Positions 60,865 through 64,000 of a stretch of 64,000 nucleotides of DNA are shown here, one piece after another; position 1 is the stretch's first letter, and each line of letters begins with the position of its first letter. This stretch comes from an uncultured Clostridia bacterium (lineage in GTDB: Bacteria; Bacillota; Clostridia; Oscillospirales; Acutalibacteraceae): the NCBI GenBank assembly GCA_937920235.1, contig CALGUK010000049.1:1-64000 (forward strand), in the 5' to 3' direction. Under the pieces are notes generated by a model. That model made no database searches, was not told where the DNA came from, and worked only from the letters and a program-made list of their open reading frames with translations. The position numbers and the translations under genes were made by a program.

Positions 60865-60892
60865 TTGAAAATAAATATTTATATGGTATAAT
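60865..60892 (+). promoter_or_regulatory. extended -10 promoter of the 58-residue gene
   Basis: TTGAAA (60865-60870), a 16-nt spacer and TATAAT (60887-60892) preceded by TGG. Confidence 0.72.
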
Positions 60893-60929
60893 TTTCCTGA
60901 GGATATTTTTAAAACAGGAGTTGTGTGTT

Positions 60930-61106
60930 GTGGGTAAAGTAAAGTTAAACGCCTCCCGTAATTACGGTATTGATTTTGCGAGAATCAAACTTTTTGAACT
61001 GTTAAAAATCAAAGAACTTTCCGTAAAATCGGTTGATTTTATCACGCGGATCATAAATAAGAAAAATGATAGCAAAGAAAAGGAAAATTCAGATATTCTT
61101 GTCTGA
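60930..61106 (+). CDS. small basic hypothetical protein
   Basis: A 58-residue product beginning G-K-V-K-L-N-A-S-R-N-Y-G, with a helical middle (R-I-K-L-F-E-L-L-K-I-K-E-L) and a Lys/Glu-rich end. No family recognised. GTG 60930 is supported by AGGAG 9 nt upstream and a good promoter. The next gene follows 36 nt later, perhaps in the same transcript. Confidence 0.6.
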   Translation: MGKVKLNASRNYGIDFARIKLFELLKIKELSVKSVDFITRIINKKNDSKEKENSDILV

Positions 61107-61142
61107 AAAGATATTTAATTTTAAAAAGGGGAGGCATCAATT

Positions 61143-61865
61143 ATGTTGAATTTTAAAATTGAGGGAGGACATCTTCCGGTTGTAACCTGTTATCTTGAGC
61201 CGGGACAGACACTCTGTTCAGAAAGAGGTGCTATGAGCTGGATGAGTCCGAATATGCATATGGAAACCAGCTCAGGCGGCGGTTTTAAAAAAGCCTTCGG
61301 CAGACTTTTTACAGGCGATTCGATTTTTATGAATGAATATTCGGCTCAGGGACATACGGGAATGATAGCTTTTGCATCTTGTTTCCCGGGCTCAATTATT
61401 CCTTATGAGGTTACTCCCGGTAACGGAATAATCGTGCAGAAAAAAGGCTTTCTCGCAATGGAAAAAGAACTTGATTTATCTGTATATTTTCAGCGCAAGC
61501 TTGGCAGAGGCTTTTTCGGCGGCGAAGGATTTATTATGCAGAAAATTACGGGCAACGGAATAGTATTCCTTGAAATTGACGGACACTGTACCGAATATAC
61601 TCTGGGAGCAGGTGAAAGCATTGTTGTTGATACAGGTTATCTTGCCGCAATGAGTGAAAGTTGTACAATGGAGGTTGAAACCGTAAAAGGAGCAAAAAAT
61701 GTTTTGTTCGGCGGTGAAGGCTTGTTCCACACAATTGTAACCGGTCCCGGTAAGGTATTCCTTCAGTCAATGCCGATATGGCAGACGGCTCAACAGCTTA
61801 TTCCCTATCTGCCTGCGGCTTCAAGCGGCGACGGGGGAATAAAAATAAATCTCGGCGGCGAATAA
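61143..61865 (+). CDS. TIGR00266/AIM24-family protein
   Basis: A 240-residue soluble beta-rich protein of the AIM24 family, widespread in bacteria without a settled function. Family marks are L-E-P-G-Q-T-L-C-S-E-R-G-A-M, the G-G-G-F-K-K-A-F-G-R-L-F-T-G-D-S loop and the C-terminal F-G-G-E-G-L-F-H-T-I-V-T-G-P-G. The length is typical. GGGGAGG precedes the ATG. Confidence 0.9.
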   Translation: MLNFKIEGGHLPVVTCYLEPGQTLCSERGAMSWMSPNMHMETSSGGGFKKAFGRLFTGDSIFMNEYSAQGHTGMIAFASCFPGSIIPYEVTPGNGIIVQKKGFLAMEKELDLSVYFQRKLGRGFFGGEGFIMQKITGNGIVFLEIDGHCTEYTLGAGESIVVDTGYLAAMSESCTMEVETVKGAKNVLFGGEGLFHTIVTGPGKVFLQSMPIWQTAQQLIPYLPAASSGDGGIKINLGGE

Positions 61866-61877
61866 AAAGCTTTTTAT

Positions 61878-61907
61878 GCGTCCTCACTTATGTGGGGGCG
61901 TTATTTT
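61878..61907 (+). terminator. intrinsic terminator after the AIM24-type gene
   Basis: Arms about 61878-61887 and 61892-61901 (GCGTCCTCAC with GTGGGGGCGT, some G-U), 4-nt loop, then TATTTTTAT. Confidence 0.72.
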
Positions 61908-61964
61908 TATAATATATTGAAAGTTATAAAAAAAGGTGGTAAAATAAAAACATTGGAGTGTGAT

Positions 61965-62705
61965 ATGATGTATAAATTTGACGCACTTAATGTGAAAAAT
62001 CAATGTGTGGAATGGATCAGAGACTTTTTTGAAAAAAACGGAAAAGACTGCAATGCCGTTGTGGGCATTTCAGGAGGAAAGGACTCGTCGATTGTTGCGG
62101 CTCTATGTGTTGAGGCATTGGGTAAGGACAGGGTAATCGGTGTGCTTATGCCTTACGGCGAGCAACACGATATTGATTGTGCAAAACAGCTTGTAGAATA
62201 TCTCGGTATAAAGAATTATACCGTGAATATCAAAGAAACCGTGGACAGCCTTATGAAAAATCTCCCTGCAGATTTGGAAATTACACCTCAGACTGTGCAG
62301 AACATTCCTCCAAGAGTCAGAATGACAACTCTCTATGCCGTAAGTCAATCAGTTAACGGAAGAGTGGCAAATACCTGCAATCTCTCGGAGGATTGGGTCG
62401 GTTATTCAACCCGTTACGGCGATTCGGTAGGGGATTTCAGTCCGTGTTCCAATCTTACTGTGGCTGAAATGAAACAAATCGGTCATCTTTTGGGACTTCC
62501 CGAAAATCTTGTTGAGAAAACACCGATCGACGGCCTTTGCGGAAAGACTGATGAAGATAATTTAGGTTTCACTTATGCCGAACTTGATAAATATATCAGA
62601 ACAGGCGAAATCGACGACAAAGAAAAGCAAAAGCTTATAGATTATAAACATAAAATCAATCAATTCAAACTCGAACTTATGCCATCATTCAAACCTAACA
62701 TATAA
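61965..62705 (+). CDS. nadE: NH3-dependent NAD synthetase
   Basis: A 246-residue enzyme that amidates nicotinate adenine dinucleotide to NAD. The PP-loop S-G-G-K-D-S-S lies near residue 35, and the domain ends in the K-x-Q-K-L-I-D-Y-K-H-K-I-N lid. The glutaminase domain of the longer form is missing, so ammonia is the N donor. GGAG lies 7 nt before ATG 61965 and 10 nt before ATG 61968. It complements pncB. Confidence 0.95.
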   Translation: MMYKFDALNVKNQCVEWIRDFFEKNGKDCNAVVGISGGKDSSIVAALCVEALGKDRVIGVLMPYGEQHDIDCAKQLVEYLGIKNYTVNIKETVDSLMKNLPADLEITPQTVQNIPPRVRMTTLYAVSQSVNGRVANTCNLSEDWVGYSTRYGDSVGDFSPCSNLTVAEMKQIGHLLGLPENLVEKTPIDGLCGKTDEDNLGFTYAELDKYIRTGEIDDKEKQKLIDYKHKINQFKLELMPSFKPNI

Positions 62706-62766
62706 CGCGTAGTGGCAGGCTTACATGCCTGCATAGTGTCATTCTGAGCGTAGCGAATAATCTCAA
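62705..62766. repeat. possible interspersed repeat between nadE and GtrA-like gene
   Basis: ACGCGTAGTG (62705-62714) also occurs at 117-126. It is followed here by a GCAGGC/GCCTGC hairpin and then CATTCTGAGCGTAGCGAATAATCTC, a form I know from dispersed intergenic repeats in many gut bacteria. Confidence 0.4.
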
Positions 62767-62792
62767 TAAATATTTATATCGGAGAAATTATT

Positions 62793-63251
62793 ATGTCAAA
62801 CCAAAATCAAAAACTTACAAAAAAAGAAACAATAATTCAAATTGCAAAATTCGTCGCATTTTCAATGGGCGCGGGAATAATTCAGATTGTGTCATATACA
62901 ATTATTCACGAACTTACAGATTGTGTGCATTGGAAAGCATATCTTCCATCACTTATTTTATCGGTTCTTTATAATTTTACAGTAAATCGTAAATTTACAT
63001 TCAAATCCGCAAACAATGTACCCGTTGCAATGCTTAAGGTAGCACTTTTCTATTGCGTATTTACTCCAGTTTCTCTTTATCTCGGTCAGTTGGCAGAAAA
63101 TGCAGGTGTAAATAACTATATAGTTGAAGTGGTGACGATGTCCTGCAACCTAATCACCGAATATCTGTATTGCCGGTTTGTCGTTTATCGCGGTTCAATG
63201 AACACAAACAAGCTTGCAGAAAAGGATAAAGCTAAATCTGATATCAAATAA
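62793..63251 (+). CDS. GtrA-family membrane protein
   Basis: A 152-residue protein with four membrane helices and the GtrA mark F-T-V-N-R-K-F-T-F near residue 66. GtrA-type proteins help move lipid-linked sugars or act beside glycosyltransferases of surface polymers, but the substrate here is unknown and no glycosyltransferase is adjacent. The C-terminal tail is charged. It is a single-gene unit ended by a strong terminator. Confidence 0.85.
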   Translation: MSNQNQKLTKKETIIQIAKFVAFSMGAGIIQIVSYTIIHELTDCVHWKAYLPSLILSVLYNFTVNRKFTFKSANNVPVAMLKVALFYCVFTPVSLYLGQLAENAGVNNYIVEVVTMSCNLITEYLYCRFVVYRGSMNTNKLAEKDKAKSDIK

Positions 63252-63260
63252 TAAAAATGT

Positions 63261-63290
63261 ACGGGCGATTTACGAATTGCCCGTGTTTTT
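63261..63290 (+). terminator. intrinsic terminator with UACG tetraloop
   Basis: ACGGGCGATT (63261-63270) pairs with AATTGCCCGT (63275-63284), one G-U, around a TACG tetraloop, followed by GTTTTTG. Confidence 0.9.
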
Positions 63291-63318
63291 GCAATAAGGT
63301 TTAATTTTGAAAAAACTA

Positions 63319-63349
63319 TTGACTTCTACCCAAGGTAAAAATGTAAAAT
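63319..63349 (+). promoter_or_regulatory. MerR-type promoter with 19-bp spacer
   Basis: TTGACT (63319-63324) and TAAAAT (63344-63349) are 19 bp apart. The dyad TACC-CAA-GGTA sits in the spacer, where MerR-family regulators bind to realign an overlong promoter. Confidence 0.7.
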
Positions 63350-63373
63350 TGTTATCGTAAAGGGGGATTTACT

Positions 63374-64000
63374 GTGAAAATCAAGCAAGTTATGGCAAAA
63401 ACCGGCCTTACTGACCGTGCAATAAGACTTTATATTGAAAACGAACTTGTAAAACCTGAATGTGATGAAAATTACAATGGCAGAAAAAGTATAGAGTTTT
63501 CTGAAACCGATGTTGAAAATCTTAAAAATATCGCCTTACTTCGCAAAGCAGATTTCTCAATTCAAGAAATTAAATCCTTGCAAATGGGTGGCGAAACAGC
63601 ACAAAATACAATAAAAGAATACATAAACAGAACAAATGAAAAAATTCAGTTCAGTAGTGAAATAATCGAAAAAATCGGAACTCTTGCTGATGAAGAAAAC
63701 ATAACAATAGAAATCATATGCGAAAAACTTTCAAGTAATCTTATAAACGAACAAGTCCCAGCAGAAGATATGGAACTCTCCCCAAAAGAACAGAAAGAGA
63801 AAACAAGATTTACAGTAATTTCAAAAATAGGAATGGTACTGGCAGGAATTATGCAATTATTAAACTTGTACTTCATTTATGTTTTATTAGGTGCAAAATA
63901 TCCTTGTTTCTTAGAACCTGAAAATAATATAGTATCTTATTTGTTACTTGAAATTCCAGTAAAATATTTTTATTCAATACAATTCTTAATATGTTTGACT
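63374..64000 (+). CDS. MerR-family regulator with C-terminal membrane segments (partial)
   Basis: The frame opens at GTG 63374 (AAGGGGGA about 9 nt upstream) and runs off the right edge after 209 codons. Residues 1-70 are a MerR winged helix (V-M-A-K-T-G-L-T-D-R-A-I-R-L-Y-I-E-N and the later R-K-A-D-F-S-I-Q-E-I-K-S-L). A helical linker reaches to about 150, and hydrophobic helices follow at about 157-173 and 192-208, so the protein is membrane-bound. The inducer is unknown. The promoter just upstream has the MerR layout, suggesting self-regulation. Confidence 0.85.
   Translation, partial: MKIKQVMAKTGLTDRAIRLYIENELVKPECDENYNGRKSIEFSETDVENLKNIALLRKADFSIQEIKSLQMGGETAQNTIKEYINRTNEKIQFSSEIIEKIGTLADEENITIEIICEKLSSNLINEQVPAEDMELSPKEQKEKTRFTVISKIGMVLAGIMQLLNLYFIYVLLGAKYPCFLEPENNIVSYLLLEIPVKYFYSIQFLICLT

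Overview
The window is one contig segment from a spore-lineage Firmicute of class Clostridia, most likely an Oscillospiraceae/Ruminococcaceae-type gut or rumen organism. The evidence is moderately low G+C content, AGGAGG/AGGTGA ribosome binding sites with frequent TTG and GTG starts, sporulation genes (ylbJ, yqfC, yqfD), a MurE with the meso-diaminopimelate motif DNPR, a small secreted cohesin-dockerin protein, and BspA-type leucine-rich-repeat surface proteins. I see no rRNA, tRNA, CRISPR array, transposase or phage gene.

Layout. 1-1360: end of an unknown gene, a HEAT-like small protein and a nitroreductase. 1479-3466: pncB-ppa, a two-gene unit for NAD salvage and pyrophosphate removal. 3598-17652: a division and cell wall cluster from one promoter (mraZ-rsmH-ftsL-PBP-murE-murF-mraY-ftsW-murG-murA-ftsQ), then ftsZ on its own strong promoter. 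murD, murC, murB and ftsA are not in the cluster. 17765-18412: cohesin-dockerin protein. 18459-19777 (minus): a Cys-rich small protein and ylbJ. 19879-27545: yqfC-yqfD-phoH-ybeY-dgkA-era-yqzL-recO-mutS2. 27615-31676: a lipoprotein, then ylxM-ffh-rpsP-khpA-rimM-trmD. 31746-38821: polysaccharide deacetylase, HPr, uvrC, a HAD phosphatase, rsmD, coaD, a coiled-coil protein, a DUF4830-like protein and a pseudouridine synthase. 39024-44789: PucR-type regulator, then ftsE-ftsX-M23 hydrolase and an S41-family protein that lacks its catalytic Ser and Lys. 44838-47671: an unknown protein, greA and lysS.

47831-60840 is the most interesting accessory region. It holds a LytTR response regulator, an AgrC-like sensor kinase and a tandem second copy of that sensor lacking both the kinase ATPase domain and the phospho-accepting His. 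A convergent Cro/C1 repressor with a symmetric operator follows, then two very large secreted proteins: a subtilisin-like protease with LRR repeats and a 1879-residue LRR protein. Both end in the same 40-residue Cys-rich/hydrophobic tail. The regulator gene and the protease gene share promoter elements: TGCAA-type direct repeats with a 21-bp period, an ATTGAAAACG 10-mer exactly 24 bp downstream of the second repeat, then the -10. This suggests that the two-component system activates itself and the surface proteins.

60930-64000: a 58-residue small protein, a TIGR00266/AIM24-type protein, nadE, a GtrA-like membrane protein, and the start of a MerR-type regulator with C-terminal membrane segments, behind a promoter with a 19-bp spacer and a MerR-like dyad. 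nadE and pncB lie at opposite ends of the window but act in the same NAD salvage route.
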